A DNA stretch of 64,000 bases, from positions 1 through 64,000 of the forward strand of contig NZ_WUCC01000014.1 of the NCBI RefSeq assembly GCF_009807095.1. Reading direction: 5' to 3'. This document shows positions 56,499 to 64,000 of the stretch, piece by piece. The stretch comes from Rathayibacter sp. VKM Ac-2754 (GTDB taxonomy: Bacteria; Actinomycetota; Actinomycetes; Actinomycetales; Microbacteriaceae). Under the pieces are notes generated by a model. The model ran no database searches and was not told the DNA's origin. It saw only the letters and a list, made by a program, of their open reading frames with translations. A program made the position numbers and the translations under genes. Position 1 is the stretch's first letter; every line of letters starts with the position of its first letter.

Positions 56499-59409
56499 GT
56501 GGCAAAACCACGCGTACACGAGATCGCATCGGAACTCGGTGTCGATAGCAAGGTCGCACTTGCGAAGCTGAAGGAACTGGGCGAGTTCGTCAAGGGACCG
56601 TCCTCGAGCATCGAGCCCCCCGTCGCCCGCAAGCTCCGCCAGGCCCTCCAGGGCCAGGCCGGTGCCAGCGCAGGCGGCACGTCGTCGACCCCGGCGGCCA
56701 CCAGTACTGCGCGCCCCGGCGCCCCGCGCCCCTCGGGTGCACGACCCTCCGCGCCGACTCCCGGCCCGGCGAAGCCGCCCGCTCCGGCGCCGGCTCCTCC
56801 GATGTCGGTCGCCGAGCGTCAGCTCGCCGCCCAGGTGAAGTGCAGGAGGCCGGCCGCCCAGCGTGCCCAGGACGCCGCCAGCGCGCGCCTGCCGAGGCTC
56901 CGGCCCGGCGGCCTGGCCGCCGCCGCGCCGCCGAGGCTCCTGGCCGCCGAGGCCCCCTCCGCCCCCGCGGCGGGAGAAGCCCGCAGGCGGACCCACCCCC
57001 GGTGGGCCGAAGCCGGCGACTCCTCGCCCGGCTCCCGCGGCGAACACCCCCCGCTCCGGCGGCGCGGGCGGCTCCAGCCGACCCGGTGGCGCACCCCGCC
57101 CCGGCAACAACCCGTTCGCGAGCAACCAGGGCATGGGCCAGCGTCCCGCTGCTCCCCGCCCCGGCAACAACCCCTTCGCGAGCTCGCAGGGGATGGGCTC
57201 GCTCACCCGCAGCATCCCCGCCCTGCCGCACCCCGCCCCTGGCGCCCTGCGCCCCGGTGACCCGGCATGGGCCAGCGTCCCGCAGGCTTCGGCCAGCGTC
57301 CCGGCGGTCCTGGTGGCGGCGGAGCTGGTCGTCCTGGCGGCCCGCGTCGCCTGGCCGGCGGCGGCTTCAGCAAACGCCCGGCGGCGCCCCGGTGCAGGCG
57401 GCGGCTTCGCCCCTCGCCCCGGTGGCGGCGGCGGTCGCGGTCGCGGCCCCGGTGGTGGCACCGCCGGTGCGTTCGGTCGCGGTGGCGGCAAGAGCAAGGC
57501 CCGGAAGTCCAAGCGCACGAAGCGTCAGGAGTTCGAGCTCAGGGAGGCTCCGTCGCTCGGCGGCGTCAGCGTTCCCCGCGGCGACGGCAAGACGGTCATC
57601 CGTCTGCGCCGTGGCGCGTCCATCTCGGACTTCGCCGACAAGATCGAGGCCATGACCGGCGTGCCGGTGCCCCCCGGCAACCTGGTCACCGTCCTCTTCG
57701 CCCTCGGCGAGATGGCGACGGCGACCGAGTCGCTCGACGAGGCGACCTTCGAGGTGCTCGGTGGAGAGCTCGGCTTCAAGATCCAGGTCGTCTCGCCCGA
57801 GGACGAGGACAAGGAGCTCCTCGAGGGCTTCGGTCTCGACCTCGAGCAGGAGCTCGACGACGAGACGGACGAGGACCTCGAGATCCGTCCCCCCGTCGTC
57901 ACCGTCATGGGTCACGTCGACCACGGAAAGACGCGCCTGCTCGACGCGATCCGCAACGCCAACGTCGTCGCCGGCGAGGCGGGCGGCATCACGCAGCACA
58001 TCGGTGCGTACCAGGTCGTCGCGGAGCACGAGGGCATCGAGCGCCCGATCACCTTCATCGACACCCCGGGTCACGAGGCGTTCACCGCCATGCGAGCCCG
58101 CGGTGCCCAGGTCACGGACATCGCGATCCTCGTGGTCGCGGCGGACGACGGCATCATGCCGCAGACCATCGAGGCGCTGAACCACGCCCAGGCGGCCAAC
58201 GTGCCGATCGTGGTCGCGGTCAACAAGGTGGACAAGCCCGACGCCAACCCGGCCAAGGTGCGCCAGCAGCTCACCGAGTTCGGTCTGGTCGCCGAGGAGT
58301 ACGGCGGAGACGTCATGTTCGTCGACGTGTCGGCGCGAGCCAACACGGGCATCCAGGACCTCCTGGACGCCGTGCTGCTCACCGCGGACGCCGGTCTCGA
58401 CCTGCGCGCCAACCCGAACAAGGAGGCACGCGGAGTCGCGATCGAGGCGAAGCTCGACAAGGGACGCGGCGCGGTCGCGACCGTGCTCATCCAGTCGGGA
58501 ACGCTGCGCGTCGGCGACGCGATCGTCGCGGGAACGGCCTACGGCCGCGTCCGCGCGATGGCCGACGAGAACGGCGTCGCCGTCCTCGAGGCCGTGCCGT
58601 CGCGACCGGTGCAGGTGCAGGGACTCTCGTCCGTGCCCCGCGCCGGCGACACCTTCCTCGTCACCGAGGAGGACCGCACCGCGCGCCAGATCGCCGAGAA
58701 GCGCGAAGCCGCTCAGCGCAACGCCCTGCTGGCCAAGGCCCGCAAGCGCATCTCGCTCGAGGACTTCACCCGCGCTCTCGAGGAGGGCAAGGTCGAGTCG
58801 CTCAACCTCATCATCAAGGGCGACGTGTCCGGTGCCGTCGAGGCGCTGGAGGAGTCGCTCGTCAAGATCGAGGTCGACGACTCGGTGCAGCTGCGCATCA
58901 TCCACCGCGGTGTCGGTGCGATCACGGAGTCGGACGTCAACCTCGCGACGATCGACAACGCGATCATCGTGGGCTTCAACGTCCGCCCCGACCCGAAGGC
59001 CCGCGAGCGCGCTGCTCGAGAGGGAGTGGACATCCGCTTCTACTCGGTCATCTACAACGCGATCGAAGAGGTCGAGAACTCGCTCAAGGGCATGCTCAAG
59101 CCCGAGTTCGAAGAGGTCCAGTCGGGTGTCGCCGAGATCCGCGAGGTGTTCCGCTCCTCCAAGTTCGGCAACATCGCGGGTGTCATCGTCCGCTCCGGCA
59201 CGATCACCCGCAACTCGAAGGCGCGCGTCATCCGCGATGGCGTCGTCGTCGGCGACAACCTCGCCATCGAGTCGCTGCGTCGCTTCAAGGACGACGTCAC
59301 GGAGGTCCGTACGGACTACGAGGCCGGTATCGGTCTCGGAAAGTACAACGACATCCAGATCGGCGACGAGATCGAGACGATCGAGATGAAGGAGAAGCCG
59401 CGAGGCTGA
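56499..59409 (+). CDS. infB: Translation initiation factor IF-2, reading frame broken in the N-terminal repeat region
   Basis: IF-2 is the GTPase that brings initiator tRNA to the ribosome. GTG 56499 begins [20 protein letters not shown], the IF2_N domain. The intact C-terminal part has GTPase motifs [21 protein letters not shown] and NKVDKPD, then domains III and IV to EKPRG. Between them the frame changes. The N-terminal domain is read in one frame to about 56840. The repeats [10 protein letters not shown] (57094 and 57154) are in the +1 frame. [16 protein letters not shown] (from 57264) is in the first frame again, and [15 protein letters not shown] onward in the +1 frame to the stop. At least one net single-base shift is needed. 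The gene is essential, so sequencing or assembly errors in this GC-rich repeat are the likeliest cause. Confidence 0.85.
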
Positions 59410-59420
59410 TCCCGACTCCC

Positions 59421-59450
59421 CAGAAGGCCCGGGTCCGCCCGGGCCTTCTG
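59421..59450 (+). terminator. Strong terminator hairpin after infB
   Basis: A perfect 13-bp inverted repeat (59421-59433 with 59438-59450, core AGAAGGCCCGGG) and loop TCCG lie 11 bases after the infB stop, followed by CCTTCCCC. Confidence 0.8.
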
Positions 59451-59505
59451 CCTTCCCCGGCGGGCTTCCGCTTGTACCGGAACGATCGCTTCTGGAGGGG
59501 CGGGC

Positions 59506-59588
59506 GGAGGTCTTCTCGTCGCCGCGCCATCCCGCGCCCTACGGGCGCCCGCCAGACCCGAGCCGGGCGCGGCGACGAGAAGACCTCC
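59506..59588. repeat. Hairpin element A with 22-bp perfect arms
   Basis: Arms at 59506-59527 and 59567-59588 are perfect 22-bp complements around a 39-base centre. On the minus strand the centre contains GGCTCGGGTCTGGCGGG, shared with element B downstream, although the arms differ between the two. No coding potential. Function unknown; a structured RNA or mobile miniature element is possible. Confidence 0.75.
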
Positions 59589-59637
59589 ACCCACCAGACC
59601 TGAGAGTCGACCACTCGCTTCCCTCCTTACGAGGGGA

Positions 59638-59736
59638 GGAGCGGGTGGGGTGCCTCGTCGCGGCTCCTGGCTCGGGTCTGGCGGGAGCGCCGCAGGCGCT
59701 CGGGAGGGAGCCGTGACGAGGCACCCCACCCGCTCC
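59638..59736. repeat. Hairpin element B with 22-bp perfect arms
   Basis: Arms at 59638-59659 and 59715-59736 are perfect 22-bp complements, extended inward after a two-base mismatch by GGCTCC/GGAGCC (59662-59667 and 59707-59712). The centre on the plus strand contains GGCTCGGGTCTGGCGGG. It is the same element family as A, in opposite orientation, with a different stem sequence. It sits between infB and rbfA. Confidence 0.75.
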
Positions 59737-59833
59737 GGCCGGCTCGCAGAAGCCACTGCCACTCGAGCACTCAGTACGGCAATGATGAGATGACGAGCCG
59801 AGAGGCGCGTCGAGAGAGATGTGAGGACCAGCT

Positions 59834-60271
59834 ATGGCAGATCCGGCACGGGCGAGGAAGCTCGCCGAACGGATTCAGGTGATCGTCGCCAAGCGGCTCG
59901 AGCGCGGACTCCGCGACCCGCGGCTCGGCTTCGTCACCATCACCGATGTGCAGGTGACCGGCGACCTCCAGCACGCCTCCGTGTTCTACACGGTCTACGG
60001 CACCGACGAGGAGCGCACCGACTCGGCCGCTGCTCTGAAGGCGGCGACCGGGATGCTGCGCACCGAGGTGGGCAAGAACATCACGTCGCGTCTGACGCCG
60101 TCGCTCGAGTTCATCCTCGACGCGGTCCCCGAGAACGCGAAGCACATCGAGGATCTCCTCGCCGCGGCGCGCAACCAGGACTCGCAGGTGCAGACGCTGG
60201 CGGCGAAGGCCGACTACGCGGGCGACGCCGATCCGTACGTGAAGCCCCGTGAGGACGACGACGAGGACTAG
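59834..60271 (+). CDS. rbfA: Ribosome-binding factor A
   Basis: The 145-residue protein helps mature the 30S subunit. It starts ADPARARKLAERIQVIVAKR, has DPRLGFVTITDVQVTGDLQH with the conserved GFVTIT segment, and LTPSLEFILDAVPENAKHIE. The acidic tail EDDDED is typical of actinobacteria. ATG 59834 follows GAGGACC. It is separated from infB by a terminator and two hairpin elements, so it is likely transcribed on its own. Its end overlaps the convergent RNB gene by four bases. Confidence 0.94.
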   Translation: MADPARARKLAERIQVIVAKRLERGLRDPRLGFVTITDVQVTGDLQHASVFYTVYGTDEERTDSAAALKAATGMLRTEVGKNITSRLTPSLEFILDAVPENAKHIEDLLAAARNQDSQVQTLAAKADYAGDADPYVKPREDDDED

Positions 60272-61683
60272 GCGCTGAGCCTGAAGACTGCGGAGCCCGT
60301 GGCGACGTCGACCGAGACCAGGTCGACGGCGACACGGGCTCCCGGCGTGAGGGGGGCCTGCACGTCGACGGTGATCTCGGGGTCGAGGAGCTGCACGGAG
60401 GAACGGGTCCTCGCGGACTGGACGACGACGCCCTCGAAGCTCGACCCCTCGTGGCCCCGGAGGATCGCCGCTTCGACGATGGAGGTCGCCGCCCGGTTCG
60501 CGGCTCCTGCCCGACGGTCGCTCGCGGCCATCAGAGGCGGGATCTCGGGCAGGGCGGCGCGGAGCCCGGAGGGGATCTCGGCGCCGGAGGAGATCGCGAG
60601 GCAGACCGCGAGCCCGAAGCGGTCGACGAGGCGGCGCAGCGGTGCGGTCACGTGGGCGTAGGGGGCGGCGAGGGCGGCCTGCCGGGGCTCCTCGGGAACG
60701 GTGCCGTCGAAGGCGGTGTAACCGGCTCCGCGGAACAGCGAGGCGGCGGCGTACATGATGGCGAGCCGGCGCGGGTCGGTGGTGTCGAGGCGGCGGAGGT
60801 AGGCGCCGTAGGGCTCCTCGAGCGCCCACGGGGTGCCGAGCGCCTCGGCGCGGGCCCGGAACGCGGCGACGGTCGAGGGGTCGGCGGCGGGCATCGTGCG
60901 GAGGATCCCGATGCGAGCGTCGACCATCAGCGTCGCGGCGGCCATGCCGGTGAGGAGCGACACCTGCGCGTTCCAGCCCTCGACGGCGAGCGGTGCGCGG
61001 CGCTCGACGCGGTAGCCGCCGTCGACGGCGACGATCTCCTCCTCGGGGAGGGTCAGGCTCGCTCCTCCGCGCTCGGCCTCGCGCGCGAGGCGCTCGCGGC
61101 CGAACCAGGGCAGCAGCGCGATCGACGGATGCATCCGGTCGGCGTCGACGTCGCGCTGCACGCCTCCGTAGTCGAGGCGGGCGGTGCTGCGCACGAGCGC
61201 GCGCTCGAGGCGGACCGCGCGGGGCTCGACGCGGGAGTCGAGGGCGATCGTCCAGACGAGCGCTCGGCGCGACTGCCCGGGGAGGAGCGAGGCGGTGCCC
61301 TCGGAGAGGACCGCCGGGTGCAGGGGGATCCGCCCGTCGGGGAGGTAGTAGGTCTGGCCGCGGCGGCGGGTCTCGGCGTCGAGCGCGCCCCCGGGGCGGA
61401 CGACCGCGGGGACGTCGGCGATCGCGTAGCGGAGGACGACGCCGTCGGCGGTGGTCTCGAGGTGCAGAGCCTGGTCGAGGTCGAGGGAGCCGGGCGGGTC
61501 GATGGTGACGAACGGGATCGCGGTGAGGTCGAGGCGGCCGGCGTCGTCGGCGAGACGATCCGCCTCCTCGGCCTCGGCGAGGGCGGCCGCGGGGAACTCG
61601 GCCGGCAGGTCGCTGCGCAGGGCGGCGAGAGCCCCGGCGACGTCGTCATCGGGGCGGGGGAGGCGGAGGCGGCGATCGGTCAC
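60268..61683 (-). CDS. RNB-domain ribonuclease (RNase II/R family)
   Basis: The 471-residue exoribonuclease-like protein is short for RNase R. The N-terminus is not a clear cold-shock domain. The RNB domain has FVTIDPPGSLDLDQALHLET with the metal-binding aspartates, VLRYAIADVPAVVRPGGALD, and HVTAPLRRLVDRFGLAVCLA. The C-terminus is a short S1-like end (SFEGVVVQSARTRSSVQLLD). GTG start lies six bases after TAGCGT. This short form is common in actinobacteria. Confidence 0.88.
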   Translation of the reverse strand: MTDRRLRLPRPDDDVAGALAALRSDLPAEFPAAALAEAEEADRLADDAGRLDLTAIPFVTIDPPGSLDLDQALHLETTADGVVLRYAIADVPAVVRPGGALDAETRRRGQTYYLPDGRIPLHPAVLSEGTASLLPGQSRRALVWTIALDSRVEPRAVRLERALVRSTARLDYGGVQRDVDADRMHPSIALLPWFGRERLAREAERGGASLTLPEEEIVAVDGGYRVERRAPLAVEGWNAQVSLLTGMAAATLMVDARIGILRTMPAADPSTVAAFRARAEALGTPWALEEPYGAYLRRLDTTDPRRLAIMYAAASLFRGAGYTAFDGTVPEEPRQAALAAPYAHVTAPLRRLVDRFGLAVCLAISSGAEIPSGLRAALPEIPPLMAASDRRAGAANRAATSIVEAAILRGHEGSSFEGVVVQSARTRSSVQLLDPEITVDVQAPLTPGARVAVDLVSVDVATGSAVFRLSA

Positions 61684-61689
61684 GGCGCC

Positions 61690-61695
61690 ACGCTA
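61690..61695 (-). promoter_or_regulatory. Leaderless-type promoter of the RNB gene
   Basis: TAGCGT on the minus strand ends six bases before GTG 61683. Confidence 0.5.
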
Positions 61696-61717
61696 CCCGG
61701 CACGTCCGACAGGGCGG

Positions 61718-62596
61718 TCAGGAGTGGGGGAGCAGGTAGCCGGCGACCGGATCGCCGACCGCGAGGCCGTCGGCGAGCAGGCCGGCGAGGGCTCGGGAAC
61801 GCTGCTCGCCGTCGGGCCAGACGGAGTCGATCTCGGCGGCCGTGACAGGGTGGTGCGACGCCCGCAGCTCGGCGAGGATCAGACCCCGCACTTGGCGGTC
61901 GGAGCCCTCGAACGTCTTCTGTCGGGCCTTCACCGGGCCGTCGTAAGCGGGGTAGCCGGCGGCGCGCCAGCGGCAGGAGTCGCGGATCGGGCAGCTGTCG
62001 CAGCGCGGGGCGCGAGAGGTGCACTCGATCGCTCCGAGCTCCATCATCCCGGCGTTGAAGGCGGCGGCGTCCTCGAGGCCGTCGGGCAGCAGCGCGTCCA
62101 TCGCGGCGAGATCCGGCTTGGCGCGCGGCGGGCCCGCCTCCGCGACTCCGTCGACCGCGCGGGCGATCACGCGACGCACGTTCGTGTCGACGACCGGATG
62201 GCGTCGGCCGTAGGCGAAGACCGCGATGGCGCGGGCGGTGTAGTCGCCGATCCCGGGCAGCGCGAGGAGGGTGTCGACGTCGTCGGGGACGACGTTGCCG
62301 TGCTCCTCGGCGATCGCGGTGGCGCAGGCGTGCAGCCGGAGTGCTCGCCGCGGGTAGCCGAGGGACTGCCAGGCCCGCACCGCCTCGCCGGGAGGGACGG
62401 CGGCCAGATCGGCGGGCGTCGGCCAGCGCTCGAGCCACTCCTCGAGACGCGGGATCACGCGGACGACCGGGGTCTGCTGGAGCATGAACTCGCTCACGAG
62501 CGTGCCCCAGGCCGGGAACCCGTCGCGGCGCCAGGGGAGGTCACGGGCGCTGGTGCGGAACCAGTCGACGATCGCGGGCGCGAATCCTGTGGGCAT
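61718..62596 (-). CDS. mutY: A/G-specific adenine glycosylase without NUDIX-like domain
   Basis: The enzyme removes adenine mispaired with 8-oxoguanine. The 292-residue protein has SEFMLQQTPVVRV with the catalytic Glu36. The helix-hairpin-helix is LPGIGDYTARAIA with Asp137 in VVDTNVRRV. The iron-sulfur cluster cysteines are Cys192, Cys199, Cys202 and Cys208. The C-terminal NUDIX-like domain that reads 8-oxoguanine in longer MutY is missing and replaced by a short winged-helix-like end. TAGGGT lies six bases before the ATG. Confidence 0.92.
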   Translation of the reverse strand: MPTGFAPAIVDWFRTSARDLPWRRDGFPAWGTLVSEFMLQQTPVVRVIPRLEEWLERWPTPADLAAVPPGEAVRAWQSLGYPRRALRLHACATAIAEEHGNVVPDDVDTLLALPGIGDYTARAIAVFAYGRRHPVVDTNVRRVIARAVDGVAEAGPPRAKPDLAAMDALLPDGLEDAAAFNAGMMELGAIECTSRAPRCDSCPIRDSCRWRAAGYPAYDGPVKARQKTFEGSDRQVRGLILAELRASHHPVTAAEIDSVWPDGEQRSRALAGLLADGLAVGDPVAGYLLPHS

Positions 62597-62602
62597 CGGC
62601 TC

Positions 62603-62608
62603 ACCCTA
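62603..62608 (-). promoter_or_regulatory. Leaderless-type promoter of mutY
   Basis: TAGGGT on the minus strand ends six bases before ATG 62596. It faces the divergent promoter at 62621. Confidence 0.55.
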
Positions 62609-62620
62609 AGGGGTGGCGCG

Positions 62621-62626
62621 TATCGT
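62621..62626 (+). promoter_or_regulatory. Leaderless-type promoter of the uridine-kinase-like gene
   Basis: TATCGT ends six bases before ATG 62633. Confidence 0.6.
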
Positions 62627-62632
62627 GGTCGG

Positions 62633-63232
62633 ATGACCCAGTGGGCTCCCCAGAAGGCCGATGTCCTCGACGCGCTCGCGGCGGAGGTGCTGCACAACTA
62701 CGGGCGGGGCCGCGTCGCGGTCGGCATCGACGGGGACGACCCCGAGATCAGCGCCGCGTTCGCCCTCGAGCTCGCCGAGGCGATCCGCCGGGCCGGCCAC
62801 GACGCGATGGTCGCGCACCTCACCGACTTCCAGCGGTCGCGCGCCGACCGCGAGGATGCGGATCTTCCGGAGGCGCAGCGCGCGTACCTGGGGCGCTACG
62901 ACTACGAGCTGCTGCGGCGGGTGCTCATCGGCCCTTTCAAGATGGGTGGGAGCACCGGGTTCGTCCTGGCCGGCTTCGACGCCGTGCGCGACGAGCCGCG
63001 TCAGCCCAAGTGGCGGACCGCTGGTCGCGACGCCGTCCTCCTCGTCGACGGGGAGTTCGCGCTGCGGCCCGAGATCCGCGGGGCGTGGAACCTGAGCATC
63101 CGGCTCGACACGCAGGAGCCGCCGGTCGACGAGGCGTACCGCGCGAGCACGGATCCGCGCCGCCTGGCGCCCGTCCTCGTCGACATCCGCGACCCCGAGC
63201 ACCCGCGTCGCGTCTTCGCCGACTCGTGCTGA
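62633..63232 (+). CDS. Uridine-kinase-like protein lacking the P-loop
   Basis: The 199-residue protein resembles actinobacterial proteins annotated as uridine kinase: YGRGRVAVGIDGDDPEISAA, then a helix LELAEAIRRAGHDAMVAHLT, DFQRSR and LRRVLIGPFKMGGSTGFVLA. The expected GIDGxxGSGKTT Walker A is replaced by GIDGDDPEIS, so the lysine and the GS/T positions are absent. ATG 62633 is set by the TATCGT spacing; the longer frame upstream crosses mutY. It may have lost ATP use or changed substrate. Confidence in the fold is moderate. Confidence 0.6.
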   Translation: MTQWAPQKADVLDALAAEVLHNYGRGRVAVGIDGDDPEISAAFALELAEAIRRAGHDAMVAHLTDFQRSRADREDADLPEAQRAYLGRYDYELLRRVLIGPFKMGGSTGFVLAGFDAVRDEPRQPKWRTAGRDAVLLVDGEFALRPEIRGAWNLSIRLDTQEPPVDEAYRASTDPRRLAPVLVDIRDPEHPRRVFADSC

Positions 63233-63314
63233 GCCGACCCGCCTGAGCCGATCCCGCTGAGACGACCCGTGCCGTGCTGAGCCGACCCGCGCCGTGCTGA
63301 GCCGACCCGCGCCG
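63229..63314. repeat. Short tandem repeat after the uridine-kinase-like gene
   Basis: The unit CTGAGCCGACCCG recurs with 15-20 base periodicity. The last two copies form an exact 20-base repeat (63273-63292 and 63293-63312). Earlier copies are degenerate. The first repeat contains the stop codon of the gene. Confidence 0.7.
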
Positions 63315-63328
63315 AGCGAACGGCGCCG

Positions 63329-64000
63329 CTAGAGCGCCGAGGCGCGGCGGGCGACCTCGGCCGGCGGCAGGAACGCCCCCGCCCGCTCCACCTCGTGGAC
63401 CAGCTGCACCAGCAGCTCGTTGACCGGTGCCTCGCGGCCCAGCCGGTGCGCGGTGCGGACGACCGCACCCGCGAGGTGGTCGATCTCGCTCGGGACTCCG
63501 CGGCGCACGCTCTGCAGGGTCGAGCCGGGGTTGGGCACGTCGCCCATCCGGGAGGCCATCCGCCGCGGCAGGAGCTCGACGACCGGGAGCGGGGCGACCG
63601 CGAGGGCGCGGACCGCAGCGTCGGAGAGACCCTGGAGAGCACCGAAGCGCACGCCCGACGCGATCCCGATGCGGGCCGCCTCCTTCATCGCCCGGGCGAG
63701 GAGGCGACGGAGCGCCGCATCCGCGATCGTCTCCTGCACCGACAGCCCCGTGATCGCCGGCAGGGCGTTCACCTCGTTGATGAGCAGCTTCGTCCACTGC
63801 GCGCCGAGGAAGTCGTCGGTCGTCGCCGTCGGGATCGCCTCGCCGAGGATCGCGGCGGCTCGGCGCACGTCGTCGTCGGCCGGACGGCCGGGCACCCCGA
63901 GGGTCGTGGTCGCGGGCGCCGTGACGCTCACCCGGCCGGGTTCGAGGTGACTCGCGGCGAACAGCGCGAGAGCGCCGACCAGTCGGGCGTCGCGGACCTG
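63329..64000 (-). CDS. panE: 2-dehydropantoate 2-reductase, N-terminus beyond window
   Basis: The C-terminal 223 residues are visible and the frame is open at base 64000. The C-terminal domain of PanE/ApbA is recognised from DFLGAQWTKLLINEVNALPA, ITGLSVQETIADAALRRLL, and PNPGSTLQSVRRGVPSEIDH, which carries the conserved SM/S-D-h-x-x-G-R-x-T-E-h-D-like segment. The Lys in WTKLLINEVNA is the catalytic position. The NADPH-binding half (GxGxxG) is outside the window. The enzyme makes pantoate for coenzyme A, though some paralogues reduce other 2-oxo acids. Confidence 0.82.
   Translation of the reverse strand, partial: QVRDARLVGALALFAASHLEPGRVSVTAPATTTLGVPGRPADDDVRRAAAILGEAIPTATTDDFLGAQWTKLLINEVNALPAITGLSVQETIADAALRRLLARAMKEAARIGIASGVRFGALQGLSDAAVRALAVAPLPVVELLPRRMASRMGDVPNPGSTLQSVRRGVPSEIDHLAGAVVRTAHRLGREAPVNELLVQLVHEVERAGAFLPPAEVARRASAL

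Noticed and set aside
57267-59603. Alternative plus-strand frame running through the whole infB GTPase region
   Set aside because: Only its first 110 bases or so look like infB repeat sequence; the rest is an Arg-rich out-of-frame reading of the GTPase domain, which is intact in the other frame.
63229-63314. Possible CRISPR array
   Set aside because: Direct tandem repeats with almost no spacers, units of 15-20 bases, no cas genes: a simple tandem repeat.

Overview
The window is high-GC actinobacterial DNA. The gene order sua5-wecA-atpI-atpBEFHAGDC, the blocks dxr/rseP/ispG and proS-nusA-ylxR-infB-rbfA, the cell-wall-binding-repeat proteins, the Microbacteriaceae-like GGTCTCGATACG/CTACTCGACC palindromes and frequent leaderless starts suggest a member of Microbacteriaceae. 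A Rathayibacter- or Clavibacter-like organism is plausible. The genus is inference, because no search could be run.

Layout. (1) 1-15369 is a surface-polysaccharide region. It holds a secreted heparinase II/III-like lyase cut by the window edge, then a six-gene translationally coupled plus-strand operon (three glycosyltransferases, Wzy-like polymerase, Wzx-like flippase, secreted beta-helix protein). A convergent minus-strand operon follows (rmlA, rmlB, PqqD-like protein, DUF1972 rhamnosyltransferase-like enzyme, nucleotidyltransferase-like protein). Base composition changes visibly at the rmlB/PqqD junction, so 1-13391 looks like an exchangeable island beside a resident rmlAB pair. (2) 15600-25409 is sua5, wecA, atpI and the complete F1Fo ATP synthase operon, closed by a strong terminator. 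(3) 25504-30388 holds yaaA, two alkylation-repair genes (tag, ogt), a DUF4192 gene, a class III aminotransferase and its Lrp-type regulator. (4) 30622-34839 is a PP2C phosphatase / zinc-ribbon-FHA / EccC-like ATPase trio that resembles part of a type VII secretion locus, but without WXG100, EccB, EccD or a kinase. (5) 34988-44416 is polyamine uptake (potDABC), an asparaginase II homologue, two gabT-like aminotransferases, an OsmC protein and PlsC. (6) 44559-54849 is an FKBP lipoprotein, dxr, rseP, ispG and proS. Two tandem cell-wall-binding-repeat genes on the opposite strand separate dxr from rseP. (7) 55021-64000 is nusA, ylxR, infB and rbfA, then an RNB ribonuclease, mutY, a uridine-kinase-like gene without a P-loop, and a panE fragment cut by the window end.

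How it fits together. Region 1 makes, flips and polymerises a polysaccharide and exports two enzymes that could trim it; rmlAB start dTDP-sugar synthesis. Regions 3 and 5 together suggest import of putrescine/spermidine and catabolism through GABA. Region 6 carries two MEP-pathway isoprenoid enzymes and a site-2 protease, and region 7 is translation machinery.

Most noteworthy: the orphan PP2C-FHA-EccC trio; a PqqD-like protein and a PF14907-type nucleotidyltransferase inside a sugar operon; a repeated leaderless-promoter geometry that fixes many start codons; two hairpin elements near infB with a shared core and different but self-complementary stems; and frame breaks in the repetitive N-terminal part of infB. 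No tRNA, rRNA, insertion sequence or CRISPR array was recognised.
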